A stretch of 64,000 bases of DNA from Paracoccaceae bacterium (lineage in GTDB: Bacteria; Pseudomonadota; Alphaproteobacteria; Rhodobacterales; Rhodobacteraceae): positions 113,095 to 177,094 of the forward strand of contig NVUX02000006.1 of NCBI GenBank assembly GCA_002402045.2, written 5' to 3'. The translations under genes were made by a program, and so were the position numbers. Positions 8,844-17,937 of this stretch are shown piece after piece (position 1 is the first letter of the stretch; each line of letters opens with the position of its first letter). The notes beneath the pieces are model-generated. The model did not search any database and had not been told where the DNA came from. It saw nothing but the letters and a program-made list of their open reading frames with translations.

Positions 8844-10658
8844 ATGATACAAACCTTATCTGATGCGCTGGCGAAGCGCGGCTACGAAACCCTGACCGAA
8901 GTGCAAGAAGCCGTAACGGCTGAAGGCCTAGAAAACGCGGACCTGCTGGTCTCGGCCCAAACCGGCTCTGGCAAAACCGTTGCCTTTGGCATGGCGATTG
9001 CCTCAACCATTTTGGATGGTGATACCTTTGGCCCCGCGGCGAACCCCCTTGCGCTGGTAATCGCCCCCACACGCGAGCTGGCCTTGCAGGTGAAGCGCGA
9101 GCTTGAGTGGTTATATGCCGAAGCCGGTGTGCGGCTGGCATCTTGCGTGGGCGGCATGGATATGCGCGAAGAGCGGCGCACGCTTTCGCGCGGGGCACAC
9201 ATTGTTGTGGCCACGCCGGGCCGATTGAAAGACCACATTATGCGGCGTTCGATCGACCTTGGTGATATTCGCGCCGTGGTGCTGGACGAAGCCGACGAAA
9301 TGCTGGACCTTGGCTTTCGCGAAGATCTTGAGTTTATTCTGGCTGCCGCTCCAGAAGACCGTCGGACACTGATGTTTTCAGCCACCGTGCCAAAAATGAT
9401 CGCCAACCTCGCGCGGAATTTTCAGCGCGATGCTGTACGGATTTCGACCAAAGACGAGCGCAAGCAGCATGCTGACATTTCGTATCGCGCGCTAAACGTG
9501 GCCCCACGCGATGGCGAGAATGCCATCATCAACTTGCTACGCTTTTACGAAGCCAAAAACGCGCTGGTGTTTTGTAACACCCGTGCAATGGTTAACCGCC
9601 TCACCACCCGTTTTTCAAACCGTGGGTTCTCGGTGGTGGCGCTTTCGGGCGAGCTTTCGCAAAACGAGCGCACCCATGCGCTGCAATCCATGCGCGATGG
9701 CCGCGCACGGGTATGTGTAGCTACCGATGTGGCCGCCCGCGGCATTGACCTGCCCAACCTTGAGCTGGTTATCCACGCCGATCTACCCTCGAATTCCGAA
9801 ACCCTTTTGCACCGTTCTGGCCGCACGGGCCGTGCTGGTCGCAAGGGCGTAAGTGCGCTGATTGTGCCGCCAAAAGCCCGCCGCAAGGCCGAGCGTTTGC
9901 TGGGCGGCGCCAAGGTGAAGGCCGAGTGGACGTCTCCTCCCAGCGCTGCCGATGTGCAAGCGCGGGATAATGAGCGCCTGATGGAAAACTCTTCCTGGAA
10001 CGAGGCCGTGGAAAGCACCGAGCGCGCCACCGTGGACGCGCTGATCGAGCGCTTTAGCCCCGAGCAGCTGGCCGTGGCCTTTTTGCGGGTTTATTCCGAA
10101 GGGCAATCTGCCCCTGAAGAGCTAGGCGATCCGGGTGCAGCCCCAGCGCCACGCGGAAAATTTGGCCCCGGCGTTTGGTTTTCGATCAATGTTGGCCGCC
10201 AAGACAACGCCGAAGCGCGCTGGCTTTTGCCGATGCTCTGCCGCTCGGGCGACATTAGTAAAGACGACATTGGTGCGATCCGCATTCAGCCAACCGAGAC
10301 CTTTGTGGAAATTCTGAAAACCAGCGTAGACGGGTTTATGAAAACCATCGGGTCCAAAATGCTGCTGGAAGCTGGCGTAAAGATTACGCGGCTGGATAAA
10401 GCACCTGATCTTGGAAAATCTGAAGGCCCCTATAAAGGCAAAAATCGCAAGCCCCGCCATGAGGGCCGCAGAGACGAAGGTCGTCGGGACGAGCGCCGCA
10501 GGGATGAGCCGCGTGAAGAGCGCCGGGAAGATGCCCCAAGAGGTAAAAAGAAGAGCAACTTCTCCGAAGCGATCCCAAGCAAAAAACGGCCCAAGAAGCC
10601 TGCTGACAAAGATAAAGGCAAGCGCAGGAAGACAAATTTCAAAAACAAACCGGAATAA
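8844..10658 (+). CDS. deaD: DEAD-box ATP-dependent RNA helicase (DeaD/CsdA-like)
   Basis: RNA helicase of about 604 residues for unwinding structured RNA in ribosome assembly, decay or cold adaptation. Motifs appear in order: AQTGSGKT (Walker A), PTRELA, TPGR, VLDEADEML (motif II), SAT, then VFCNTR, ATDVAARGIDLPNLE and HRSGRTGRAGRKG. Near residues 430-505 there is a DbpA-type RNA-binding domain (VWFSINVGRQDNAEARWLLP). The last ~80 residues form a very basic, arginine/aspartate-repeat tail (repeats of the RRDEGRRDE type) that should bind RNA non-specifically. The ATG at 8844 is chosen because GGAAAG lies 7 nt upstream; a GTG at 8829 is possible but lacks a site. Confidence 0.94.
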   Translation: MIQTLSDALAKRGYETLTEVQEAVTAEGLENADLLVSAQTGSGKTVAFGMAIASTILDGDTFGPAANPLALVIAPTRELALQVKRELEWLYAEAGVRLASCVGGMDMREERRTLSRGAHIVVATPGRLKDHIMRRSIDLGDIRAVVLDEADEMLDLGFREDLEFILAAAPEDRRTLMFSATVPKMIANLARNFQRDAVRISTKDERKQHADISYRALNVAPRDGENAIINLLRFYEAKNALVFCNTRAMVNRLTTRFSNRGFSVVALSGELSQNERTHALQSMRDGRARVCVATDVAARGIDLPNLELVIHADLPSNSETLLHRSGRTGRAGRKGVSALIVPPKARRKAERLLGGAKVKAEWTSPPSAADVQARDNERLMENSSWNEAVESTERATVDALIERFSPEQLAVAFLRVYSEGQSAPEELGDPGAAPAPRGKFGPGVWFSINVGRQDNAEARWLLPMLCRSGDISKDDIGAIRIQPTETFVEILKTSVDGFMKTIGSKMLLEAGVKITRLDKAPDLGKSEGPYKGKNRKPRHEGRRDEGRRDERRRDEPREERREDAPRGKKKSNFSEAIPSKKRPKKPADKDKGKRRKTNFKNKPE

Positions 10659-10664
10659 TAGAAG

Positions 10665-10698
10665 CCCTTACGAATTCATTTCTTTAAATTCGTAAGGG
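10665..10698. terminator. Perfect 12-bp stem-loop between convergent helicase genes
   Basis: CCCTTACGAATT (10665-10676), a 10-nt loop, and AATTCGTAAGGG (10687-10698) form a perfect stem 6 nt after the deaD stop. There is no T-run on either strand, so it is a likely 3'-end structure rather than a textbook terminator. Confidence 0.6.
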
Positions 10699-10741
10699 TG
10701 TACCTAAACTACTGTTTTAAGATAATAATACGGCACTTCAG

Positions 10742-10771
10742 CATAACTACTGTCCTAGGATAGTAGTTATG
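10742..10771. repeat. Near-perfect loop-free 30-bp palindrome
   Basis: Arms CATAACTACTGTCCT and AGGATAGTAGTTATG (10742-10756 and 10757-10771) are complementary at 14 of 15 positions with no spacer. The 9-mer AACTACTGT from the left arm recurs as a direct repeat at 10707-10715, 38 bp away. The site is between convergent genes, where an operator is not expected. It could bind a dimeric protein or form a cruciform. Confidence 0.7.
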
Positions 10772-10810
10772 GAAAACCATCTTAATATCTCCTCCCAAAA
10801 ACTATTTAGC

Positions 10811-13252
10811 TTACTGGCCGCGCGGCTTTACCCGCCGCGTTGGTGGTGCCGCCGCGGGGTCTTCTGGCCACGGGTGGCGGGGGTAGCGGCCGCGCATATC
10901 TTTGCGCACATCAGCATAAGACGTGGCCCAAAACCCCGGCAAATCAGCCGTGGTTTGCACGGCTCGGCGCGCGGGCGAAAGCAACTCTATCAGCACCGGC
11001 AGCCGGTCAGGCCCCACCGTAGGGTGCACCGTCAGGCCAAACATTTCTTGCAATCGCACCGAAACCAGCGGCGGTTCAACGCTGTAATCCACCGGAAGCT
11101 TCGTGCCTGTTGGGGCCGTAATATTGGCCGGCACCAGCCTGTCCAGCACCTGCTCCCCCTCCCAACCAAGCCGCGCTTTTAGCGGTGCCACAAGGTCGAG
11201 CTTGCCAAGGTCACTGCGGGTTCGGCATTGCCCCAAATACGGCGCGAGCCAGCTTTCCAGCGCCTCCATCAGCGCCGTATCATCCATGGCGGGCAGCGTT
11301 TCGCCCCGTGCTCGCAGCCATTCTACCCGCGCACAAAGCAGGCGGGCAGGCTGGGTCCAGTTCAAGCAGCCCAGCCCCATTTCACGAATACCATCGGTGA
11401 CCGCCTCCGCCACGGCGGCTTCTGGCGGGTTGGCCCAGCGGGTATCTTCCAGCGCAATCGCGCCCAGCCGCAGCTGTTGGCGCGCCACCACCATGCGCTC
11501 GCGTTTAGACCACTCACAAACCGGAACCTCCTGCAATTGCGCCCCAAACCAGTGGCGCAAATCAGCCTCGGTTAGCGGGGCCGCCAGCCGCACTTTGGCC
11601 TCACGCAGGTCTCCGTCAAGATCAGCGGCAACCATTAGCGACGAGGACATCGGCTCACCCTCAGGCATAACCGCACCCTTGCCGCCGCTGAGCAAATACC
11701 GCCCCTTGCCACCCGCGCGCAGCTTGCCGATGCGGTCCGGATAGGCAAGCGCCAGCAGCGCGCCAATTTCGGCCTTTGCCCGCACCGGTTTTTCAAACCG
11801 GCGCGCCTCACGCCGAATGGCTTTCAGCGCGTTGGCATCGGCTCGAAAAGGATGGCGACTCCGAAATCTTCGCTCATCTTCCAGCGCTTCCAGCCGCAGG
11901 GACACATCCACCGGCGCGCCGCTCAGCGGGTCTCGGGCCTCTAGCATTGCTGCCAAAAGTGCCGCTCGTTTCCCGCCAGCCCGCAATAGCATTTGCCCAA
12001 GGCGTGGGTGCACGGGCAGTGCCGCGAGCGCCTTACCATGTGCCGTGATCAGCCCGTTTTTCAACGCCCCAAGCGCCTCAAGCAGCCCCTGCGCCGCTTG
12101 GTAAGCTCCCGTAGGTGGCGGCGTTAAAAACCGCATCTCGGACGGGTCTTTCACCCCCCAAAGCGCCAGCTCCAACACCAGCGCGCTCAGATCACTAGCC
12201 TCAATTTCAGCGGGTGCAAAAGCCCGCATGGCCCCCTCTTCTCCCGCCGACCAAAGCTTAAAACAGGTGCCCGCAGCTACGCGCCCCGCCCGCCCCGCGC
12301 GCTGGGTCGCCTCTGCGCGGCTCACCCGTTCGGTCACAAGCCGCTGCATCCCTGCCCCAGCATCAAAACGCGCGCGCCGCGCTTTTCCACCATCAACCAC
12401 CACCCGAATATCCGGAATCGTCAGCGAGGTTTCGGCGATGCTAGTGGCCAAAACCAGCTTGCGCGCCCCCTCCAAGGGGGCCAGCACCCGCCGTTGCTCC
12501 TTAAACGGCATCGCGCCGTAAAGCGGCATAATTTCAACACCTTTGGGAACTTTCAGCATCCCGGCTACCCGCCGAATTTCGCCTGCACCGGGCAAAAAGG
12601 CCAGCACCCCGCCCTCGGTTTCTGCAAGCGCTGTTTCTATCAGGCGCGCCATTGCTGGCTCAAACCGCACTTTACCCAAAGGCCGTGGCAGGTGGCGCGC
12701 TTCTACGGCATAGCTCCGCCCCTCCGCCGTAATTACCGGCGCGCCGATTAGCTCGGCCACCGGCCCCGCATCCAGCGTGGCCGACATCACCAAAATCGAC
12801 AAATCCTCCCGCAGCGCCTCGCGCACCTCAAGGCACAGCGCCAGCCCTAGGTCGGCGTGCAGCGAGCGCTCATGGAACTCGTCAAAAATCACACAATCAA
12901 TGCCTGAAAGCTCCGGATCTGACTGGAGCATCCGCGTCAAAATCCCCTCGGTAACGACCTCGATGCGCGTCGCCTTGGAGGTCTTGCGTTCGCCACGCAC
13001 CCGGTAACCCACAGTCTGCCCTACGGCTTCCCCCAGCCCTTCAGCCAGCCGCTCAGCCGCTGCGCGCGCCGCCATCCGGCGCGGCTCCAGCATCAATATT
13101 TTTCCACTGCAAAACTGGTTTTCAAACAAATACAGCGGCACGCGCGTGGTTTTGCCGGCGCCAGGTGGCGCTTGCAATACCGCACACCCCTTCGCGCGCA
13201 ACGCGGCCAAAAGGTCGGAGAGAATTGGTTCTATTGGCAGCGTGCTGTTCAT
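10811..13252 (-). CDS. hrpB: ATP-dependent helicase HrpB
   Basis: DEAH-family helicase of 813 residues, close to the ~810-820 of other HrpB proteins. Visible motifs are APPGAGKTTR near residue 28 (Walker A), FDEFHER (DExH box), MSATLD, VLATSIAETSLTIPDI and ATQRAGRAGRVA. After the helicase core come the HA2-like domain and the HrpB C-terminal domain ending in a basic tail with PRHPWPEDP, which is a family signature. Function in bacteria is poorly defined; RNA processing is usual for relatives such as HrpA. It is convergent with deaD and divergent from selD, with 160 bp between start codons. Confidence 0.94.
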   Translation of the reverse strand: MNSTLPIEPILSDLLAALRAKGCAVLQAPPGAGKTTRVPLYLFENQFCSGKILMLEPRRMAARAAAERLAEGLGEAVGQTVGYRVRGERKTSKATRIEVVTEGILTRMLQSDPELSGIDCVIFDEFHERSLHADLGLALCLEVREALREDLSILVMSATLDAGPVAELIGAPVITAEGRSYAVEARHLPRPLGKVRFEPAMARLIETALAETEGGVLAFLPGAGEIRRVAGMLKVPKGVEIMPLYGAMPFKEQRRVLAPLEGARKLVLATSIAETSLTIPDIRVVVDGGKARRARFDAGAGMQRLVTERVSRAEATQRAGRAGRVAAGTCFKLWSAGEEGAMRAFAPAEIEASDLSALVLELALWGVKDPSEMRFLTPPPTGAYQAAQGLLEALGALKNGLITAHGKALAALPVHPRLGQMLLRAGGKRAALLAAMLEARDPLSGAPVDVSLRLEALEDERRFRSRHPFRADANALKAIRREARRFEKPVRAKAEIGALLALAYPDRIGKLRAGGKGRYLLSGGKGAVMPEGEPMSSSLMVAADLDGDLREAKVRLAAPLTEADLRHWFGAQLQEVPVCEWSKRERMVVARQQLRLGAIALEDTRWANPPEAAVAEAVTDGIREMGLGCLNWTQPARLLCARVEWLRARGETLPAMDDTALMEALESWLAPYLGQCRTRSDLGKLDLVAPLKARLGWEGEQVLDRLVPANITAPTGTKLPVDYSVEPPLVSVRLQEMFGLTVHPTVGPDRLPVLIELLSPARRAVQTTADLPGFWATSYADVRKDMRGRYPRHPWPEDPAAAPPTRRVKPRGQ

Positions 13253-13350
13253 GGTATCCTCGGCTGCGGCCTTGATACCTTATCGCGACCACAACGGAAA
13301 GTAGGCAATAAATGCAGTACCGACGGCGCGGCACATCAATCTCCGCCGCT

Positions 13351-13371
13351 TGGGTTGAAGTTTTCAACCCA
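13351..13371. promoter_or_regulatory. Inverted repeat in hrpB-selD divergent promoter region
   Basis: TGGGTTGAA (13351-13359), GTT, TTCAACCCA (13363-13371): a perfect 9-bp inverted repeat about 40 bp before the selD start and 100 bp before the hrpB start. Size and place suit an operator or a hairpin in the selD leader. Confidence 0.5.
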
Positions 13372-13413
13372 TCGGACTAGTGCTAATATATACGCCCATA
13401 ACCCGAGCCAGCC

Positions 13414-15600
13414 ATGCATAGCCCCCTTCCTCTCACCCGCGATATCGTCTTGATCGGCGGTGGCCACACCCATGCGCTCGTTTTGCGAAAATGGGCTATG
13501 GCCCCTGTGGCCGGCGCGCGCCTCACGCTTATCAATCCAGGCCCAACCGCCCCGTATTCAGGCATGTTGCCGGGCCACATTGCAGGCCATTACCAGCGTT
13601 CTGAGCTTGAAATAGACCTCGTTAAACTCGCTCGTTTTGCCGATGCACGGCTGGTGCTTGCCCCCGCAACCGCGATTGACCGCAAAAACCAACGTATCTC
13701 GGTGGCGGGCCAAGCCGATATTTCATATGATATCGCCTCAATAGATATCGGGATCACCACAGCTATCCCCTCAATTCCGGGCTTTACGGCCCACGCGCTG
13801 GGGGCCAAGCCATTGCCGCGTTACTCTGCCGCGTGGCAGCAGTTTTTAAATGCTGTAATGGCGCGCAAGCTGCCCGCAGAAATCGCCGTAATTGGCGGTG
13901 GCGTGGCGGGCATAGAGCTGGCGCTAGCCATGATGCATCGCCTGAAATCAGAGGGGGTTTCTACCGCAAAAGTTACGGTTCTTGAGGCCCAAAACACGCC
14001 TTTGGGCGGCATTGGTAAGGGCGCGCAACAGGCGCTCTTGCGGCATATGCAGCGGCTCGGAATTCGATTGGAAACGGGTGTTTCGATCGAAGAAATCACA
14101 GCGACCGCCGTTGACCTCGCCGACGGCCGCCAGATTTCCGCGGCTTTCACCGTAGCTGCCGCTTCACCCCTACCCCATAGTTGGCTTGCTCAAACCGGGC
14201 TGACCAATAAAGACGGATATATTGATGTTGGCCCCACGTTGCAATCATGCGTTGAGTCTAATATCTACGCCACCGGCGACTGTGCCGAACTAATTTTCGC
14301 TCCTCGCCCCAAAGCGGGCGTGTTTGCCGTGCGTCAAGCGCCAATCCTTTATTATAATCTTCGCGCAAGCCTTCTTGGGAATCCACTCAAGCCATTCCGC
14401 CCACAAAAAGGTTACTTGAAGCTCATTTCCACCGGCGGAAAGGGCGCAATAGCGGACAAAGCGGGCCTAACGCTCGACGGGCCAATTCTTTGGCGCTGGA
14501 AAGACCGCATTGACCGGAAATTCATGCAGAAATTTCAGGATTACCCTGAAATGTCGATCCCAAAGCCCCCCAAAAACCTCGCCCAAGGCGTGCGCGAAAT
14601 ACTGGATGAAGCCCCGCTTTGCGGCGGGTGTGGTGCCAAGATTGCCCCTGCCGAACTGGCGCAAACCCTCGCGGCCTTGCCCCCGCCACGGCGCGCCGAT
14701 GTGCTCTCTGTCCCAGACGATGACGCCGCCGTGCTTGCCCATGGTGATGGCCAGCAAGTGCTAACTACCGACCATCTTCGCGCTTTTATGAGCGATCCGT
14801 TTCGCATGGCGCGGATCACCGCAATACACGCCTTGGGCGATTGCTGGGCTATGGGTGCCAAGCCGCAAGCCGCGCTTGCCAGCCTTATCCTCCCACGCAT
14901 GAGCGCCAAAATGCAGGCCGAAACCCTGCGTGAAATCATGGCCGCCGCGTCTGAAACTTTCCGCGCTGCCGGTGCCGAGATCGTCGGCGGCCACACCAGC
15001 CAAGGGGCCGAGCTAACCATCGGGTTTTCCGTTACGGGCCTCTCCGATGGGCCGGTTATCCGCAACACCGGCGCCAAAACCGGAGATGCCCTCATCCTCA
15101 CCAAGCCTATTGGCAGTGGGACACTGTTGGCCGCAGAAATGCGGCACCTCGCCAAAGGTGCATGGATGGAAGCCGCTTATAAACTCATGGAGCAACCGCA
15201 GGGCAAGGCCGCCGATATCCTCGCGCCGGTTGCCCATGCCATGACCGATGTTACCGGCTTTGGCCTCGCAGGGCACCTGAATGCGATGCTTAAAAATGCC
15301 GGTATCGGCGCGCAGCTTTCCCTCGCAAATATCCCGCTGCTAGAGGGTGCAGCCACGCTCGCCGCACAGGGAATACGCTCCACCATTTGGGATGCCAATC
15401 GGGCTGCAGTTAACATTGAATCCGTTGGCAACACTCCAACCGAAATCCTGCTTTTTGACCCTCAAACCGCAGGTGGCCTGCTCGCAGCCGTGCCCGCAGC
15501 CAAAGCCGAAATCATTTTACGCCATTTGAAAGAAGCTGGCCTGCCTGCCGTCCAGATTGGAGAAATAACAGGCCAAAAAAGCATTACCCTTATTGAATAA
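13414..15600 (+). CDS. selD: Selenide, water dikinase SelD fused to an N-terminal FAD-dependent pyridine nucleotide oxidoreductase
   Basis: 728-residue two-domain protein. Residues 1 to about 380 are an NADH-dehydrogenase-like flavoprotein with two Rossmann motifs (IVLIGGGHTHALVL at the start, VIGGGVAGIELALAMM near 155) and the FAD motif YATGDCAELIF. Residues from about 385 are SelD, which makes selenophosphate from selenide and ATP: GGCGAKIAP carries the cysteine equivalent to the catalytic Cys17 of E. coli, followed by DDDAAVL, ALGDCWAMGAKPQ, VGGHTSQGAE and TDVTGFGLAGHL. The second cysteine of the E. coli GCGCK motif is alanine here, which the known catalysis tolerates. Such fusions are known in bacteria; the oxidoreductase may reduce a selenium precursor (inference). 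It converges on mnmH, the likely consumer of its product. Confidence 0.95.
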   Translation: MHSPLPLTRDIVLIGGGHTHALVLRKWAMAPVAGARLTLINPGPTAPYSGMLPGHIAGHYQRSELEIDLVKLARFADARLVLAPATAIDRKNQRISVAGQADISYDIASIDIGITTAIPSIPGFTAHALGAKPLPRYSAAWQQFLNAVMARKLPAEIAVIGGGVAGIELALAMMHRLKSEGVSTAKVTVLEAQNTPLGGIGKGAQQALLRHMQRLGIRLETGVSIEEITATAVDLADGRQISAAFTVAAASPLPHSWLAQTGLTNKDGYIDVGPTLQSCVESNIYATGDCAELIFAPRPKAGVFAVRQAPILYYNLRASLLGNPLKPFRPQKGYLKLISTGGKGAIADKAGLTLDGPILWRWKDRIDRKFMQKFQDYPEMSIPKPPKNLAQGVREILDEAPLCGGCGAKIAPAELAQTLAALPPPRRADVLSVPDDDAAVLAHGDGQQVLTTDHLRAFMSDPFRMARITAIHALGDCWAMGAKPQAALASLILPRMSAKMQAETLREIMAAASETFRAAGAEIVGGHTSQGAELTIGFSVTGLSDGPVIRNTGAKTGDALILTKPIGSGTLLAAEMRHLAKGAWMEAAYKLMEQPQGKAADILAPVAHAMTDVTGFGLAGHLNAMLKNAGIGAQLSLANIPLLEGAATLAAQGIRSTIWDANRAAVNIESVGNTPTEILLFDPQTAGGLLAAVPAAKAEIILRHLKEAGLPAVQIGEITGQKSITLIE

Positions 15601-15615
15601 CCCTGCAAGTGAAGC

Positions 15616-16656
15616 CTACGCCAGCCGCGCCGCAATTTGTGCGGCAACCGCATTAATATCCTCGGTCGCCAGCCCAGATACCGGCAGTGTGGTCACCTCG
15701 GCTTTGTCAGCTCGTGCTTTGCCGTAGCGCGGATCATAATGTTCGGCCATCAAAGCCGCGGCCAATGCTTCCATTTCACTATTTTCAGCCAGCTTGCACC
15801 AGTGCTCAATAGTGCCCGCCGCGTGATAGGTCCGCAACTTACCCAGCGTTTTCAACAGCCGCGCCTTATCTTCAACAATATCCTTATAGGCCACCGCCAG
15901 AAACCGCGCTCGTGCGGCCAGCGGAGCAACTATTTCTAGCCTCGGGGCCGCGCGCATTGCCGCCCATAGCTGCGGTGGCACCACCAATTGCCCAACCTTG
16001 GAGCTTTCGGCTTCCACAACCACGGGCCGCGACGGGTCCAACCCCGCTACCACCTGCGCCAGCGCGCTTTCAAATGCCTTTTGCGAAGGCTGCCCACCAG
16101 CCCGCGCCCCAAAGAGCGAACCGCGATGGTTGGCCAGCCCTTCAAGGTCAATCACCTGCACACCACGAGCCTTTAGCGCCGCTAAAATATCGGTTTTTGC
16201 ACTGCCGGTATTGCCATCCAGCAGCACGACTTTCGGCGCAAATGGCGTGTCATACAGCGCGTGTTTTACCAGCGCGCGATAGGCTTTATAGCCACCCTCA
16301 ACCACTTCTGCGCGCCAGCCAACCTGCCGCAAAATGGTGGTAAATGAGCCAGACCGCTGCCCGCCTCGCCAGCAGTAAACTAGGGGTTTCCACCCTCCGT
16401 CTTTATTAATCAAGCTATTTTCCAAATGCCGCGCGGCATTGCGCGCCACCAGCGCCGCACCAATTTTGCGGGCCTTAAACGGGCTATCCTGCACATAAAT
16501 CGTGCCAACCATCGCCCGCTCTTTATCGCTCAAAACCGGCAGGTTAATCGCCCCCGGCATATGATCCTCGGCAAATTCCGACGGCGAGCGCACGTCAATA
16601 ACCGTGTCAAACGGCAAAGAAAGAAAATCGGCACTTGGTGGCAGAGTATATCGCAT
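15616..16656 (-). CDS. mnmH: tRNA 2-selenouridine synthase MnmH (SelU/YbbB)
   Basis: Enzyme that replaces sulfur by selenium in 2-thiouridine at the tRNA wobble position using selenophosphate from SelD. The 346-residue protein begins with a rhodanese domain whose active loop YCWRGGQRSGS holds Cys95. It is followed by a P-loop segment GNTGSAKT at 148-155. The P-loop has alanine where the canonical motif has glycine before lysine. The gene ends 15 nt from the end of selD, tail to tail. No selA, selB or selC is seen in the window, so only the selenouridine branch of selenium use is supported here. Confidence 0.95.
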   Translation of the reverse strand: MRYTLPPSADFLSLPFDTVIDVRSPSEFAEDHMPGAINLPVLSDKERAMVGTIYVQDSPFKARKIGAALVARNAARHLENSLINKDGGWKPLVYCWRGGQRSGSFTTILRQVGWRAEVVEGGYKAYRALVKHALYDTPFAPKVVLLDGNTGSAKTDILAALKARGVQVIDLEGLANHRGSLFGARAGGQPSQKAFESALAQVVAGLDPSRPVVVEAESSKVGQLVVPPQLWAAMRAAPRLEIVAPLAARARFLAVAYKDIVEDKARLLKTLGKLRTYHAAGTIEHWCKLAENSEMEALAAALMAEHYDPRYGKARADKAEVTTLPVSGLATEDINAVAAQIAARLA

Positions 16657-16697
16657 GGCTTTGTTTTACCCGAAGCCATTCTGGAGATACAGAGGCA

Positions 16698-17822
16698 TTA
16701 TTCCGTTAAATATGCCCTTACAAGGTGCTCAACCACCGCCCGCATGGCCTCTGACTTATCTGCACCGTCAGCCCGTGCGGCTTTATAAACCGCCCGCTGC
16801 CGGTCTGCTGAGCTACCGTTTTGTGCAATTCCGCGCAGGCTTTCCAGCTCAAAAAGGCAGCCGAGCTCCTCAGCTTCATCTCGCACCAGTAAAATCAACT
16901 CTTCCGTCAAGTGATCAAACGGCACCATTTTTCCGCGTCCAAGGTCTATCAGCTTGCCATTCACCCCGTGCCGCTGCGCCTGCCAGCGGTTTTCCAATAT
17001 CAGCGTGTTTGGATAGCGCCGCCATTTCTGGTTTTTCTGCTTCAGCCGGTGGAAATACAAAAGCAGGCTCTGATACGCCGCCGCAATTGCCGCCGCCTCT
17101 GCCACCGTGCCGCAAACATCGGTAATCCTCTGCTCCAGCGTCGGATACTTATCCGAGGGCCGAATATCCCACCAAATCCGGGTGGCATCCTCAATGCAGC
17201 CCGCCTTCACCAAGGCCCCGACTAGCCGTTGATACTCGCCAAAACTCTCTACCGGGTCGGGCAGCCCCGTGCGCGGCAAAGCATCAAAAACCGTGAGCCG
17301 GTAAGAGCTTAGCCCCGTATCATCCCCCTCCCAAAAAGGCGATGATGTGCTGAATGCCAGCAGGTGCGGCAGGAAGTAAGACACCTGCCCCATCAGGTCA
17401 ATCCGCTCATCCTCGCCCTCAATGCCCACATGGATATGCATCCCGCAAATCAGCATCCGCCGCACCACTTGGCCTAGGTTATCGCTGAGCGCATCATAGC
17501 GCTGTTTGCGCGTGTGGCTCTGGCTGCGCCATTTGGCAAACGGGTGCGTAGAGGCCGCAATCGGCGCGTATCCAAAGCGTGCTGCGCACTTCGCCACGCC
17601 CCTGCGCAGGCTCAAAAGCTCAGCTGCCGCATCACTAACCTTGGCATGCGGCTTCGTCCCCACCTCCACTTGGCACTGCAAAAATTCGCCCGTCACCTGC
17701 GCACCGAGCGCCTCGCTACAGGCCTCCAAAAACGCCGGTTCCGGTGTTTTTACCAAATCAAGGCTCTCCCGATCCACAATCAGGTATTCTTCCTCAATCC
17801 CGAGGGTTAGGCTAGGGCGCAT
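16698..17822 (-). CDS. Carboxylate-amine ligase, YbdK / glutamate-cysteine ligase type 2 family
   Basis: 374-residue GCS2-family enzyme. It opens with LTLGIEEEYLIVD and contains GMHIHVGIE (metal/substrate motif), LLAFSTSSPFWEG and TLEQRITDVCGT, all family signatures. E. coli YbdK has weak gamma-glutamylcysteine synthetase activity; other members make mycofactocin- or ergothioneine-related amides, so the substrate is not certain. Start 17822 is chosen for the AAAAGGAG site 7 nt upstream; an upstream ATG adds 13 residues without one. It is divergent from gshB, glutathione synthase, with 115 bp between starts. That supports, but does not prove, a role in gamma-glutamylcysteine supply. Confidence 0.88.
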   Translation of the reverse strand: MRPSLTLGIEEEYLIVDRESLDLVKTPEPAFLEACSEALGAQVTGEFLQCQVEVGTKPHAKVSDAAAELLSLRRGVAKCAARFGYAPIAASTHPFAKWRSQSHTRKQRYDALSDNLGQVVRRMLICGMHIHVGIEGEDERIDLMGQVSYFLPHLLAFSTSSPFWEGDDTGLSSYRLTVFDALPRTGLPDPVESFGEYQRLVGALVKAGCIEDATRIWWDIRPSDKYPTLEQRITDVCGTVAEAAAIAAAYQSLLLYFHRLKQKNQKWRRYPNTLILENRWQAQRHGVNGKLIDLGRGKMVPFDHLTEELILLVRDEAEELGCLFELESLRGIAQNGSSADRQRAVYKAARADGADKSEAMRAVVEHLVRAYLTE

Positions 17823-17937
17823 AGTTTGCTCCTTTTCCCCCAGTTTCGGCGCTAAAATCACATTCTGTCAATAGTTTTGGTTGAATCTCAACGCCAGCGG
17901 GGCCACCTTAGGCAAAAGCAACACGCACGAGGCCCCT

